DNA of 64,000 nucleotides. Source: Nitrospira japonica (GTDB lineage: Bacteria; Nitrospirota; Thermodesulfovibrionia; UBA6902). The stretch is taken from NCBI GenBank assembly GCA_020723105.1, contig DYJL01000005.1, positions 1 to 64,000 on the forward strand, written 5' to 3'. The notes under the pieces are model-generated. The model saw only the letters and a list, made by a program, of their open reading frames with translations. It did not search any database and was not told the origin of the DNA. This document shows, one piece after another, positions 53,794-63,219 of this stretch (position 1 is its first letter; the number at the start of each line of letters is the position of its first letter). The position numbers and the translations under genes were made by a program.

Positions 53794-54161
53794 TCTACGG
53801 TATCGGCATAGACCTTGTGAAGATTGAACGGATGAAAGAGGCCCATGAAAAATGGGGTATGAAATTTTTCGAGAAATTTCTTACTGAAAATGAGATAGCA
53901 TATTGTTTTGAAAAGAAAGAGCCTTATCTTTCTGCAAGCGTTAGATTTGCAGCAAAAGAGGCGCTTGTAAAGGCCATAGGTTCAGAGGTGTTTGTTAATC
54001 TGAAAGATGTTGAAATCATGAATGATGAAAAGGGCAAGCCGTCGATTAAGATTCATGGCGAACTCGAGAAATTTTTTAGAGATAGGGGAATAAAATCCAG
54101 TCATTTATCGCTTAGTCATGAAAAGGAATTCGGGATTGCCTGTGTAGTGCTGGAGGGATAA
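53790..54161 (+). CDS. acpS: Holo-ACP synthase AcpS
   Basis: AcpS (123 aa) transfers phosphopantetheine from CoA to carrier proteins. The Mg-binding motifs are GIDLVKIERMKEA and RFAAKEALVKAIG; the C-terminus SHLSLSHEKEFGIACVVLE is typical. Its ATG overlaps the restriction-modification stop as ATGA. Its likely original neighbour is pdxJ, now 3.3 kb upstream. Confidence 0.95.
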   Translation: MIYGIGIDLVKIERMKEAHEKWGMKFFEKFLTENEIAYCFEKKEPYLSASVRFAAKEALVKAIGSEVFVNLKDVEIMNDEKGKPSIKIHGELEKFFRDRGIKSSHLSLSHEKEFGIACVVLEG

Positions 54162-54170
54162 GAAGCAGTC

Positions 54171-54950
54171 CTACATTAATGGCCCCTTAACAGGTATTAC
54201 ATAATAACCGGGCGAGACGATATATTTTCCTATAAGCATTGACTCTATTGTGTTGAGTTTTTCCATAGACGGCATAAGCTCCAGGTTGAGATTCATAAAC
54301 TGCCCTTTAATATCACCAGTTAATCGTGCATAACCCTTTTCTCCTTCAAGGCTGACGGAATCAAGTTTTACATCATTACCTGTTACGGATAACATACCCT
54401 GAATTCTGTGAAAGGAATTTAAAAAAGGGATCATGACAGCGCCTTCCTGCATCTCCAGATTTGAAATTTTAAATAAAATTTGTGCGCTCTTGTTTTTCAG
54501 GAAAATGTCAGCTGAAATATTTCCGTCTGCTTTAACTCCCAGATGCGTCAGATAGGGGATTGCATTCAATTCAGCATTTTCGATATTTATTTCTCCGCCG
54601 TTTGTGTATGTCAACAGACCGTTGACATCTCCTGTTCCAAGCTTTCCTTTTATGGAGAAGGCGAGTTGTTTGTCTATCAGATAACGGGGATTAAAACGGC
54701 CTGTAAGGTCCATTATTGTCAAAGCAGGTATTTTGTCAAAAGTCAGATCCAAGGTTTTGGCATGCACCGTGAAAAAGAGACCTTTTTTAAAACCTGTTAT
54801 AGATGCTTTAATTTCATCTTTTCCTGCATCGGCAACAGCATCTTCAATTCTTTCCTGTATCAGGTTATCCGGTAAGGCAAAAAGCCAGACAAGGACGAGA
54901 AAAACAGGAAGGCCGGCTGTGAAATAAAGAATATAACGAAATACTTTCAT
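54171..54950 (-). CDS. gspN: Type II secretion protein GspN
   Basis: This 259-aa protein has an N-terminal transmembrane helix (residues 6-24) and a periplasmic beta-rich domain. It resembles the GspN family found in the type II systems of delta- and related groups (motif pattern ITGFKKGLFFTVHAKTLDLTF, LSVTGNDVKLDSVSLEG). GspN is accessory and its exact task is unclear. It is the last gene of the minus-strand gsp operon, convergent with acpS. Confidence 0.82.
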   Translation of the reverse strand: MKVFRYILYFTAGLPVFLVLVWLFALPDNLIQERIEDAVADAGKDEIKASITGFKKGLFFTVHAKTLDLTFDKIPALTIMDLTGRFNPRYLIDKQLAFSIKGKLGTGDVNGLLTYTNGGEINIENAELNAIPYLTHLGVKADGNISADIFLKNKSAQILFKISNLEMQEGAVMIPFLNSFHRIQGMLSVTGNDVKLDSVSLEGEKGYARLTGDIKGQFMNLNLELMPSMEKLNTIESMLIGKYIVSPGYYVIPVKGPLM

Positions 54951-54975
54951 GGCTGTGCAGATGCGGAGGATATGC

Positions 54976-55491
54976 TCACCCTCTCGTTATCAGAGAAACA
55001 GTTAATCTTAAGATGAACTTGTCAGGGTCCTCAAAGGTGGTCTTGATTGCAGCATTTTTAATTTTCATAGTCGCAGGGGAATTATCAACCCTATAGAGAA
55101 AATTTACAATGCTGTTGAGATCTGTGTTTTGTATTTCAACTTCTGCATCCTCTTCTGTATAGTCTTTTAATTTATTTTTGTCCAGAGACTTTATTGCCTT
55201 TGCTTTCATGCCGAGGGAATTAAGTATTTGCTCCAGCATTGGAACCAGCCCCTCTGTTTTGGTTAAACCGATTTTCTTTTCCTTTGATTCAACAGCGTTC
55301 TTTATATCTATTGCTTCTTTTGTCAGTGATGATAACTCATTAATTTGAGTTTCAAGGGAGCTGTTTTGTTTCTCTATGTTTTTAGTATGAAAAAATGTAA
55401 TAACTATAAAAGAAGCGGTGACGGCAATTGCACAGGATAAAATCAGAACCGTCCTGTCAAAGAACAATATTTTTTGTATGGCTTTTATCAT
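54976..55491 (-). CDS. gspM: Type II secretion protein GspM
   Basis: This 171-aa protein has one N-terminal transmembrane helix, a coiled-coil segment (about 35-75) and a small periplasmic ferredoxin-like fold. It corresponds to the PilO-like GspM that binds GspL. Identification rests on length, topology and place. It overlaps gspL as ATGA. Confidence 0.8.
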   Translation of the reverse strand: MIKAIQKILFFDRTVLILSCAIAVTASFIVITFFHTKNIEKQNSSLETQINELSSLTKEAIDIKNAVESKEKKIGLTKTEGLVPMLEQILNSLGMKAKAIKSLDKNKLKDYTEEDAEVEIQNTDLNSIVNFLYRVDNSPATMKIKNAAIKTTFEDPDKFILRLTVSLITRG

Positions 55492-56537
55492 GCCTTCTTT
55501 TCCTGCATAATTATGGTGAAGTTGATTTTTTTGTCAGCAGTTGCGTCGGAATTTAAAATCTTAGGAACTTCAAAAGAACCTGCAAGATTATTTTTAAAGT
55601 GATCAACTTCTTCAAAAGATAAAGCTGTACCTTTAAGGATCAGATTTTTTCCATCTGCATTAAATTCATTGAGGACAATATTTTTGCTCCTGAGAGTTGC
55701 AATATTGTTCAGTATGTCAAGCACCGGGAGGCCTGCAAGTGCAGATTGTTTCTCTTTCAGCATGTTGAAATTGCCTTTGAACTGTCTTGCAGCATCTACT
55801 ATTTTTCTGTCTTCCGGAAAAATGCTTTGATATGCTGTCTGCAATTTTTGTGAAAGCAATCTGGTTTCCTTTTGTTGGGCTGCAGATTTGACTGCCGTAT
55901 GTGCCCCGAATATCAGCAGCAGCGCCAGAAGGAACGAAGCAGTCAGCCGGAGACTCTTTTTCATACGTTCAATATCACCTGTATACGAAAGCTCGTCCTG
56001 CCTGAGATTAACTGAAGGAGTTACAATCTCTTTTTTTGCTGCTTCAAGTCTCGATTCCATGTTGAGCGTCAGGCCTTCAATAATCTTTTCGCTTTGGCCC
56101 CCGGAAAGACACAGGTCAATTGAAGTGATTATTTTTGGCTCAAGCCCTGCTGAAGAAAACGTCCTGATTATCTTATGAAGTTTTGTCTTTTCTATGCAGA
56201 CTGCAAGAATTCTGCAGCCGTTGTCAAAGATTTCTGTGATGATCTGATCAATTGAATAATCGCTGACACTTCCGAGCAGGAGACCTTCAAGCTCATAGGA
56301 AATCGTATCTTTGATTTTCAATTTGTCAGAGAAGGGGAAAGTCAGTTCACGCAAGGTCAGGAAGTGAAAGGGGATGCTTAAATATATTTGTTCTATATTT
56401 GTTTTCAGAAGCGGCGCCAGAGAAGACGGCTTTAATTCTCCTTCAACAGGTATGTTTATCGTATCAACATGTTTAAGATTTTCAAAAACATAGCAGTATA
56501 CGTTCTTTTCATTCCAGTCTATAAAGCCCGTCCTCAT
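55488..56537 (-). CDS. gspL: Type II secretion protein GspL
   Basis: This 349-aa bitopic protein has an N-terminal cytoplasmic actin-like part (1 to about 200), one transmembrane helix (about 198-218, LLALLLIFGAHTAV) and a periplasmic PilN-like domain. GspL ties the cytoplasmic ATPase GspE to the inner-membrane platform. Its start is immediately after the gspK stop. The cytoplasmic part is short compared with E. coli GspL. Confidence 0.82.
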   Translation of the reverse strand: MRTGFIDWNEKNVYCYVFENLKHVDTINIPVEGELKPSSLAPLLKTNIEQIYLSIPFHFLTLRELTFPFSDKLKIKDTISYELEGLLLGSVSDYSIDQIITEIFDNGCRILAVCIEKTKLHKIIRTFSSAGLEPKIITSIDLCLSGGQSEKIIEGLTLNMESRLEAAKKEIVTPSVNLRQDELSYTGDIERMKKSLRLTASFLLALLLIFGAHTAVKSAAQQKETRLLSQKLQTAYQSIFPEDRKIVDAARQFKGNFNMLKEKQSALAGLPVLDILNNIATLRSKNIVLNEFNADGKNLILKGTALSFEEVDHFKNNLAGSFEVPKILNSDATADKKINFTIIMQEKKA

Positions 56538-57407
56538 TTATTCCTCTCTCCAGAAATGGACTTTCATTCCCGTATCAACAACGCTCTCAATAGTTCTTGT
56601 AATTTCATTAACAGTGGCTTTGGAGGTGATTCTGAGATTAGAACATTTGATATCGATTTTGCTTTGTAAACGTTGTCCAATCTGTTCCATCCCTGAAACC
56701 TTGACTATATCGGCGTTCTTTTCAAATGGAGCTGTATCCCTGTAATCAATAATCCGCTTAGCAAGTGTCTCTGTCATATTTTTAAAACTGACAAGAACCG
56801 GCAGTTTCGCGGTATTCATATTTATCTTCCATGGCCATTTGTCAGATACGGTAATGTACGGTGTGATTCTATCAAACACATTTTTATCTATCCCCTTTAT
56901 TAATTTAAGTTCGTCCACAGTAGAGAGAAACATATTTTTTGCATTATCTTCCGAACCATAAAATCTTGGCTCACTGTCAGTATCAATCCAGTCAGCTATA
57001 ACCAGAGCAAGGTTCGTATTAATGTTAAGGTATTCAAAGAGCTTTTTCAAGGATTCAAGAGCATCTGAATCTTCTTTGCCGTTGGGCTGAATTATACTGT
57101 TGATATTGAATTTTGCATTCTCATCTTCTATCTTTATAGTAAGCCGGGTATTGGCGCCGAAATATTTTTCAACAGGCAGTGCAACTTCAGGCTGATTAGT
57201 ATATGTGCTTTGGCTGAGCTCTGTAATATATCTGGCGCTGAGCGTTTGTCCTGATTTAGCAATGAGAGATGCCTTCTGTGCATTAGTCCAGTTGGATAAG
57301 GAGCTGGTGTCTATGTATACTTCATAGGCAAACTCAACCACAAGCGCTACGAGTATCGTAACAATCAGCACTGTAATGATAAGGGCCGAGCCGTTCTGAT
57401 TTCTCAC
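56538..57407 (-). CDS. gspK: Type II secretion minor pseudopilin GspK
   Basis: GspK (289 aa) sits at the pseudopilus tip with GspI and GspJ. It starts with a short leader and G/SALIITVLIVTILVALVVEF; the residue +5 Glu of other pseudopilins is missing, as usual in GspK. INMNTAKLPVLVSF and the helix-hairpin-helix-like KLIKGIDKNVFDRITPYIT are family features. The start codon is GTG, overlapping the gspJ stop as GTGA. Confidence 0.9.
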   Translation of the reverse strand: MRNQNGSALIITVLIVTILVALVVEFAYEVYIDTSSLSNWTNAQKASLIAKSGQTLSARYITELSQSTYTNQPEVALPVEKYFGANTRLTIKIEDENAKFNINSIIQPNGKEDSDALESLKKLFEYLNINTNLALVIADWIDTDSEPRFYGSEDNAKNMFLSTVDELKLIKGIDKNVFDRITPYITVSDKWPWKINMNTAKLPVLVSFKNMTETLAKRIIDYRDTAPFEKNADIVKVSGMEQIGQRLQSKIDIKCSNLRITSKATVNEITRTIESVVDTGMKVHFWREE

Positions 57408-58021
57408 AATTTATTTCCTACCCTAGGCCTTGCATACTCTATGAGTTTCACTTTTTTGCCGTTGTCGTCAAATTCGAGGCTTACTCTCAGGAATCCCGGC
57501 AGTCTGTTTGTATTTGCTGTGTCCCATGTTTGGACCCATTTATTATTAAAAAGGGTTTCAACAGTAAAGCCTTCAATGTCTTCAACAGCTTCCATTGTAT
57601 ATTCCCTGGACTGGATACCGGCTGCTGCTTCTTTCTTGAACAGCGTAAGCTTTCCATCTTTTTCTTCCACATAATATGAAATTGTTTTTATCCCATAACC
57701 TTTAAAGGAAAAGGCTGTGAGATCTAAACTGGAGATGTTTTTACCAAACAGGTCCAGGTCTTTGATTATAAAAGGAGAATTATCCGGCAAGGCGCTTTCA
57801 ATTTCACGCCGCATGATATCAAGCGCTGATCTTGCTTCATGATATTTCAGGGATACTTTATCAAATCTTTCCAATACACTTTGCACCGAAAAGAAGGAGC
57901 TGTAGACAGCTCCAAGAACAATGGTTAAGAGTGTGAGACTGATGAGGATTTCAATGAGGGTGAAGCCGGCCCTGCGGGAATTCAAAATTAAAAATTGAAA
58001 TTTAAAATTTGAAATTTTCAT
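57404..58021 (-). CDS. gspJ: Type II secretion minor pseudopilin GspJ
   Basis: This 205-aa pseudopilin has the cleavage motif RRAGFTLIEILISL, cut after Gly by the prepilin peptidase, with Glu at +5. Its unusually long 18-residue leader is built from an F/K/L/N repeat (MKISNFKFQFLILN) encoded by an AAATTT-type sequence. It abuts gspI with no gap. Confidence 0.9.
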   Translation of the reverse strand: MKISNFKFQFLILNSRRAGFTLIEILISLTLLTIVLGAVYSSFFSVQSVLERFDKVSLKYHEARSALDIMRREIESALPDNSPFIIKDLDLFGKNISSLDLTAFSFKGYGIKTISYYVEEKDGKLTLFKKEAAAGIQSREYTMEAVEDIEGFTVETLFNNKWVQTWDTANTNRLPGFLRVSLEFDDNGKKVKLIEYARPRVGNKL

Positions 58022-58399
58022 TCAGGGTTTTTGAGAGTCCTTTCTTACAAACTCATTCAGTATGATTTCTCTTCCCGGCCCCTTCACTATTGTTTTTAAT
58101 TCGATTTTTCCGGGATCGTCTGTTACGGATACGATGTTCTCATATATAAAATCAGTTCCTTCAACAGGGCCTTTGGAATTTACCCGATTTATTTCCATGT
58201 CTGATATTTTCTCTTTTGCCAACTGCACCATCTGCGTAGTAACAATATTTTCACTTGAGACATTGGCGTGATAATTTACAGTATGCAGAACAGTCACAAG
58301 CGTTATTCCGATGATTGCAAGTGCCAGCATGATTTCAAGGAGGGTGAAACCCGTTAATTTCGGATTTCGAATTTCGGATTTCGGATTTTTATAAAACAT
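58022..58399 (-). CDS. gspI: Type II secretion minor pseudopilin GspI
   Basis: This pseudopilin (125 aa from the Met at 58399) has the processing site KLTGFTLLEIMLALAI. The ATG overlaps the gspH stop by 11 bp; a Met at 58426 would lengthen the leader to 26 residues and has no better ribosome site. The leader NPKSEIRNPK comes from an AAATCCGAAAT-type repeat (58343-58390). Confidence 0.85.
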   Translation of the reverse strand: MFYKNPKSEIRNPKLTGFTLLEIMLALAIIGITLVTVLHTVNYHANVSSENIVTTQMVQLAKEKISDMEINRVNSKGPVEGTDFIYENIVSVTDDPGKIELKTIVKGPGREIILNEFVRKDSQKP

Positions 58400-58892
58400 A
58401 TCTTTCAATGATTTTGGTCCTTCCATTTAAGTGGTTAAAAGTGATGGTGTATTCCAGTTTATCTTTCATGAGGTGCACTGTTACAGGCTCTTCAGGTTTG
58501 AGGGGCCCGAATTCTATTGTCACCTCTCCTGCAGTGATCTCGCCAAGAGAGGGAATTATTACATCTTTAAACATCACATCTCTTTCCATCTGAAAAGAGC
58601 GGGTTTCTCTTTCATTTTCAAATCCCCAGGAACTGTTATCAAGATTAATCCTGAATATGTAATTCTGCTTCTTTCCAGCAGCTTCATCATAAACATATCT
58701 CAGGGTGCTGCTCAGGCGTTTGACTTCCGATTTCAGAGCTCTCTCACCTGTGTTCCAGAACGATGGCATTATTAAAGCTGTAGCAAGAGAGATTATAGAG
58801 ATGACGATGATGAGTTCTATGAGGGTAAAGGCTTTAATTTGTCCCTTACTCTTTGCAACTTGTTTACAAGTCCCAGTTTGTAATATCCGCAT
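58389..58892 (-). CDS. gspH: Type II secretion minor pseudopilin GspH
   Basis: This 167-aa pseudopilin has the cleavage site KAFTLIELIIVISIIS; the residue before the cut is Ala rather than Gly, a known variant. I start at the ATG at 58892, with AAGGA and GGAG just upstream, rather than at 58919. It overlaps gspG by about 29 bp. Its fold is otherwise standard for GspH. Confidence 0.85.
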   Translation of the reverse strand: MRILQTGTCKQVAKSKGQIKAFTLIELIIVISIISLATALIMPSFWNTGERALKSEVKRLSSTLRYVYDEAAGKKQNYIFRINLDNSSWGFENERETRSFQMERDVMFKDVIIPSLGEITAGEVTIEFGPLKPEEPVTVHLMKDKLEYTITFNHLNGRTKIIERYVL

Positions 58893-59316
58893 TGTATCCT
58901 TCTCCACCCGGCTGGCCATCGGCGCCGTAAGTAATGATGTCGTAATCGCTTTTTGCTCCAGGAGATATATAAATATAATTATGGCCCCAGGGGTCCTGAG
59001 GTATATTTCTTTTTTCCAGATAGCCTCCGGTTCTGTAGTGTTCTGGAATTGCGCCGCTTAAAGGGGGCGAGATTAGAGCCTCGAGACCCTGTTCTGTCGA
59101 GGGATAAAACCCATTGTCTGTTTTAAACAGTCTGAGGGCTGTCTCAAAATTTTTTATCTGAACCTTTGCATCCATTGCTTTTGCGCTGTCTATTCTGCTG
59201 ATGAGACGCGGCGCAACAAGGGCGGCCAGTATCCCGATGATAATCATAACAACCATGATTTCAACGAGGGTGAAACCTGTTTGCAGTTTCTGATTAGGAT
59301 TATATGGGTAACTCAT
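58864..59316 (-). CDS. gspG: Type II secretion major pseudopilin GspG
   Basis: This major pseudopilin is 150 aa long. Cleavage site QTGFTLVEIMVVMIIIGILA, then FYPSTEQGLEALISPP and the C-terminal calcium-site region QDPWGHNYIYISPG...DGQPGGEGYNADITNW. All family features are present. It starts the second half of the operon after the corA interruption. Confidence 0.96.
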   Translation of the reverse strand: MSYPYNPNQKLQTGFTLVEIMVVMIIIGILAALVAPRLISRIDSAKAMDAKVQIKNFETALRLFKTDNGFYPSTEQGLEALISPPLSGAIPEHYRTGGYLEKRNIPQDPWGHNYIYISPGAKSDYDIITYGADGQPGGEGYNADITNWDL

Positions 59317-59409
59317 TAATTTTCTTGATACTTTATCACAGTTAGTCTAAAATACACCTCATGTTATTATCAACTTAAAATTATTCTGAGTTAAAAAAAT
59401 AATTATCCC

Positions 59410-60477
59410 ATGCCTGAACTGAAAAAACAAAGATCCATAAAAAGCGGACTTCCGCCCGGAACGCTGGTCCATATCGGCAAGAAGAAAGCCGGAGAAACGA
59501 AAATTTCGATCCTGGATTATGATGAACTGCATTTTCAGGAAAAAGACACTGAAAGATGGGATGCATGCATTCAATTCAAAGATAAGCCGGCCACGACATG
59601 GATAAATGTGGACAGTGTTCATCAGCCGGAGATACTTGAAAAGATCGGTGAATGTTTTGGACTTCATCCGCTCGTGCTTGAAGATATACTGAACACAAAT
59701 CAGAGGCCCAAGATTGAGGATTATAACGACTATCTGTATATCGTTTTAAAAATGCTCTACTACAATGAAAAAATAAGTAAAATAACGACGGAGCAGATAA
59801 GCCTTGTCGTAGGACCTAATTATGTCATTTCTTTTCAGGAGGGGATAGAGGGGGATGTTTTCACATCTCTCAGGGAACGTATCAGGAATAACAAAAACCG
59901 CATAAGAAAGACAGGCGCCGATTATCTTGCTTATTCGTTAATTGATGCAATAGTTGATAATTATTTTATGATTCTCGAAAGAATCGGAGACGATATTGAA
60001 CTCCTTGAAGAAAAGCTTGTCAGGAACCCTACAGCAGACGTGATGCATGAGATACACAAACTGAAGAGAGAGATGATATATTTACGGAAAGCAGTATGGC
60101 CGCTGCGAGAAGTCATCAGCGGCATGGAAAGAGGCGTTCACGCTCTGATTCAGGACTCCACGAGGATATTTCTGAGAGATGTTTATGACCATACAATTCA
60201 GGTGATAGACACTGTTGAGACCTACCGTGATATGGTCTCGGGGATGCTCGACCTCTACCTTTCAAGTATAAGCAACAGGCTGAATGCGGTCATGAAAGTG
60301 TTGACAATAATAGCGACGATATTCATGCCGTTGACATTCATTGCCGGGATATATGGAATGAATTTTAAATACATGCCGGAGCTTGAATGGCGCTTTGGCT
60401 ATCCACTGGTCATGGTTTTAATGCTCATTATCGGGGTAGTGATGTTAGTTTATTTCAGAAAGAAGAAGTGGTTGTAG
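59410..60477 (+). CDS. corA: Magnesium/cobalt transporter CorA
   Basis: This 355-aa channel protein has a large cytoplasmic funnel domain, a long helix, and two C-terminal transmembrane helices with the GMN selectivity motif in IYGMNFKYMPEL. It would mediate Mg or Co uptake. It lies on the plus strand inside the otherwise minus-strand type II secretion operon, between gspF and gspG. Confidence 0.95.
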   Translation: MPELKKQRSIKSGLPPGTLVHIGKKKAGETKISILDYDELHFQEKDTERWDACIQFKDKPATTWINVDSVHQPEILEKIGECFGLHPLVLEDILNTNQRPKIEDYNDYLYIVLKMLYYNEKISKITTEQISLVVGPNYVISFQEGIEGDVFTSLRERIRNNKNRIRKTGADYLAYSLIDAIVDNYFMILERIGDDIELLEEKLVRNPTADVMHEIHKLKREMIYLRKAVWPLREVISGMERGVHALIQDSTRIFLRDVYDHTIQVIDTVETYRDMVSGMLDLYLSSISNRLNAVMKVLTIIATIFMPLTFIAGIYGMNFKYMPELEWRFGYPLVMVLMLIIGVVMLVYFRKKKWL

Positions 60478-60495
60478 CGGGCTGAAGCAGATTCT

Positions 60496-61671
60496 CTACC
60501 GCAGCACCTGATTCAGCTCGAATATCGGCAGGAGAACTGCTACGACGATAAATCCAACTATCAATCCCATTGTTAAAATAAGAATCGGTTCCAGGAGACT
60601 GATGGCTCTCTGAAGTTTCCTTTCAAATTCAGCCTCGTAAGATTCGGAGGTCTTTTTTAAAACCTCGGCAAGCCTTCCGGTTTGCTCCCCTGTGGAGATA
60701 ATTTGTAAAAGGGTAGGGGGGAAGCCTTCAAGACTGGCTGAGAGCTTTGCTCCCTGTGAGACCATGTTCTGCGCAGACATGATTTTATTCTCCAATACAA
60801 CGTTGCCTGTTGCCTTTGAAGTCAATTGCATGGCTTTTAATATCGGGAGCCCGCCGGAGAGAAGAAAACCCATGGTCAATGTGAAACGCAGCATATAAAG
60901 TCCGGTAAGAATTCCTGTCGGGTCTTGGAGCAGGATATTGTCAATTATATCTCTTCTGTTTTTTCGGACCCATCTGTATGACATTGTGAGGCCCGCAGCC
61001 AGCAAGAGCAGAAGCCACCAGAAATTTTTAAATACTGTGCTTATTCCGATGAGGGCTATTGTTATAAAAGGCAGGGAGGCTGATGTATCCTCGAAGATCT
61101 TTGTTATCTTCGGGATGACAAAAATAAAAAGGAAAAGGAGGATCAGTATGCTTATACAACCCATAAAAACAGGATATATAAGTGCGGTCTGGAGCTTGCT
61201 TTTAATATTGTTTTCGTTCTCAAGAAAGTCTGCAAGTTTCAGAAGAACGTCTGTTAACTTTCCGCTGCTTTCCCCGGCTGCAATCATACCTGTATAAAAA
61301 TCCGGGAAAATTGCAGGATAGGCCTGCATGGCGCGTGCGAGAGACGCTCCTGCAGACAGCCTCTCTTTTATGTCTATGAGAATGTTTTTCCATATCCCTT
61401 TTTGCTCGAATGACAGGGACCCAATAGCTTCTACGAGAGGAACTCCGGAGGCTAATAAGGTTGAAAGGCGCCTCGTAATGCTTGCGACTATGAGGGGAGA
61501 ATATCTTCTGAGCAGACTTCTTTTATATGGGGAGGCCTCCTCGGATATTTCTTTCGGGAAGAGTCCTTTTGCCTTTATTTTTAAGGCCGCATCTCTTGGC
61601 CCGTCTGCTTCAATGATACCTTCTGTTGCAGAGCCATCGGGATCATAACCTTTGAATTTAAATACTGGCAT
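60496..61671 (-). CDS. gspF: Type II secretion inner-membrane protein GspF
   Basis: This 391-aa platform protein has two T2SSF repeats. The N-terminal cytoplasmic domain starts MPVFKFKGYDPDGSATEG, then RRLSTLLASGVPLVEAIGSL and GESSGKLTDVLLKLADFLE; the second repeat has FTLTMGFLLSGGLPILKAM and STGEQTGRLAEVL. Three transmembrane segments are visible. It starts 3 bp after gspE. Confidence 0.95.
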   Translation of the reverse strand: MPVFKFKGYDPDGSATEGIIEADGPRDAALKIKAKGLFPKEISEEASPYKRSLLRRYSPLIVASITRRLSTLLASGVPLVEAIGSLSFEQKGIWKNILIDIKERLSAGASLARAMQAYPAIFPDFYTGMIAAGESSGKLTDVLLKLADFLENENNIKSKLQTALIYPVFMGCISILILLFLFIFVIPKITKIFEDTSASLPFITIALIGISTVFKNFWWLLLLLAAGLTMSYRWVRKNRRDIIDNILLQDPTGILTGLYMLRFTLTMGFLLSGGLPILKAMQLTSKATGNVVLENKIMSAQNMVSQGAKLSASLEGFPPTLLQIISTGEQTGRLAEVLKKTSESYEAEFERKLQRAISLLEPILILTMGLIVGFIVVAVLLPIFELNQVLR

Positions 61672-61674
61672 AAG

Positions 61675-63219
61675 TTAACCCGGGTCGCTGTCCTTCTGCG
61701 TCACCCGTAAAACTTCTTCTATTGTTGTAATGCCTTTAATGATTTTTTCAGCAGCGTTTTTCTGTAAAGTAATAAATCCTGATTTCATGGCTGCCGACTT
61801 TATAGCCTGTGCGTCTTTTCTTTCTACTATCATTGTGCGTATCTCAGGTGTGATTTCAAGAAATTCGTAAAGGCCTGTTCTTCCAAGATAACCTTTGCTC
61901 AGGCATTTCTCACAACCCTTTCCACGATAGAGCACAGACGGGTGCGGTTCTACTCCGAGATAGTCTATCTCCTGTTTTGACGGAGGGTATGATTCCCTGC
62001 AGTGAGGACAGATTACCCTGATTAATCTCTGTGCCAGGACGCATACAAGTGATGATGCTACAAGGAAGGGCTCTATTCCCATATCAATCAGTCTTGTCAG
62101 GGCGCTCGGCGCATCGTTTGTATGCAGAGTACTGAGAACAAGATGTCCGGTCAGTGAAGCATGAACTGCAATTTCCGCAGTTTCCAGATCTCTTATCTCT
62201 CCTACCATCATAATGTCCGGGTCCTGCCTTAAGATAGACCGCAGCCCGGCTGCAAAGGTCAATCCTATTTTAGGATTCACCTGCATCTGACCTATGCCGC
62301 TGAGCTGATATTCAACAGGGTCTTCTACTGTAATGATATTTCTTTCTTCGGTATTGAGTCTGAGGAGAGCTGCATAAAGGGTTGTAGTTTTACCTGAGCC
62401 TGTAGGGCCTGTTACGAGTATAATTCCGTTCTGTCTTGAAAGTGAGTCTTTGAAGGCAGTTAATGTTTCATTTGAAAGGCCGAGCATTTCGAGGCTCAGG
62501 ACCCCGGCACGCCTGTCAAGCAACCTGAGGACGGCCCTTTCACCGAGAGCAGTCGGTATTATGGAAACTCTGATATCAATATCTTTGCCGCCTACAAGGA
62601 GTTTTATGCGGCCATCCTGGGGGAGTCTTTTCTCTGCAATGTCGAGTCCTGCCAGTATCTTGATTCTGGATACAAGCGCTTCCTGAATGATTCTCGGAGG
62701 GCTGAGCACCTTTCGTAACATGCCGTCAACCCTGAATCTTACATCAAGCCCTTTCTCATAAGGCTCCACGTGAATATCACTGGCCTTTTCCTTTACAGCT
62801 TCCATCAACAGGGCGTTCAGCAGACGGATAATCGGGGCTTCCTCGGTGAGGTCCATCAAGTCTTTCGGTGATTCAAATTCAGTTGCAATCATAGAGAGGT
62901 CTTCGCCTTTAATGTCACCCATTACTTCATCTACCCTGCTCGTTTGACTATAGATGCGGTTGATGGCGTCAATGATTAACTTCTCTTTTGCTATGACGGG
63001 ATGTGGTTTAAGGCTGAGGGTTCTTGACAGGTCCCTGAGTGCAAATATCCCACGATGGTCTGAAACTGCGGCTATCAACTCACGGTCCTGCCTTCTCAGG
63101 GGCAGTAACACATTACCTTTTAAAAAAGAAAGGGACAGGTTCTGTAAGAGTGAGAATTCTATGTCTTCATCTTTGATGGTATCAATGGTTTCCATTGATT
63201 GTTTTAAGAATACTGTCAT
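61675..63219 (-). CDS. gspE: Type II secretion ATPase GspE
   Basis: This 514-aa assembly ATPase has Walker A TGPTGSGKTTTLYAAL, Asp box VEDPVEYQL, Walker B MMVGEIRDLETAEIA, His box LSTLHTNDAP and the C4 zinc motif CPHCRES...CEKCLSKG. The MshEN-like N-terminal is shorter than in the protein at 45205. Its ATG overlaps the gspD stop. Confidence 0.96.
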   Translation of the reverse strand: MTVFLKQSMETIDTIKDEDIEFSLLQNLSLSFLKGNVLLPLRRQDRELIAAVSDHRGIFALRDLSRTLSLKPHPVIAKEKLIIDAINRIYSQTSRVDEVMGDIKGEDLSMIATEFESPKDLMDLTEEAPIIRLLNALLMEAVKEKASDIHVEPYEKGLDVRFRVDGMLRKVLSPPRIIQEALVSRIKILAGLDIAEKRLPQDGRIKLLVGGKDIDIRVSIIPTALGERAVLRLLDRRAGVLSLEMLGLSNETLTAFKDSLSRQNGIILVTGPTGSGKTTTLYAALLRLNTEERNIITVEDPVEYQLSGIGQMQVNPKIGLTFAAGLRSILRQDPDIMMVGEIRDLETAEIAVHASLTGHLVLSTLHTNDAPSALTRLIDMGIEPFLVASSLVCVLAQRLIRVICPHCRESYPPSKQEIDYLGVEPHPSVLYRGKGCEKCLSKGYLGRTGLYEFLEITPEIRTMIVERKDAQAIKSAAMKSGFITLQKNAAEKIIKGITTIEEVLRVTQKDSDPG

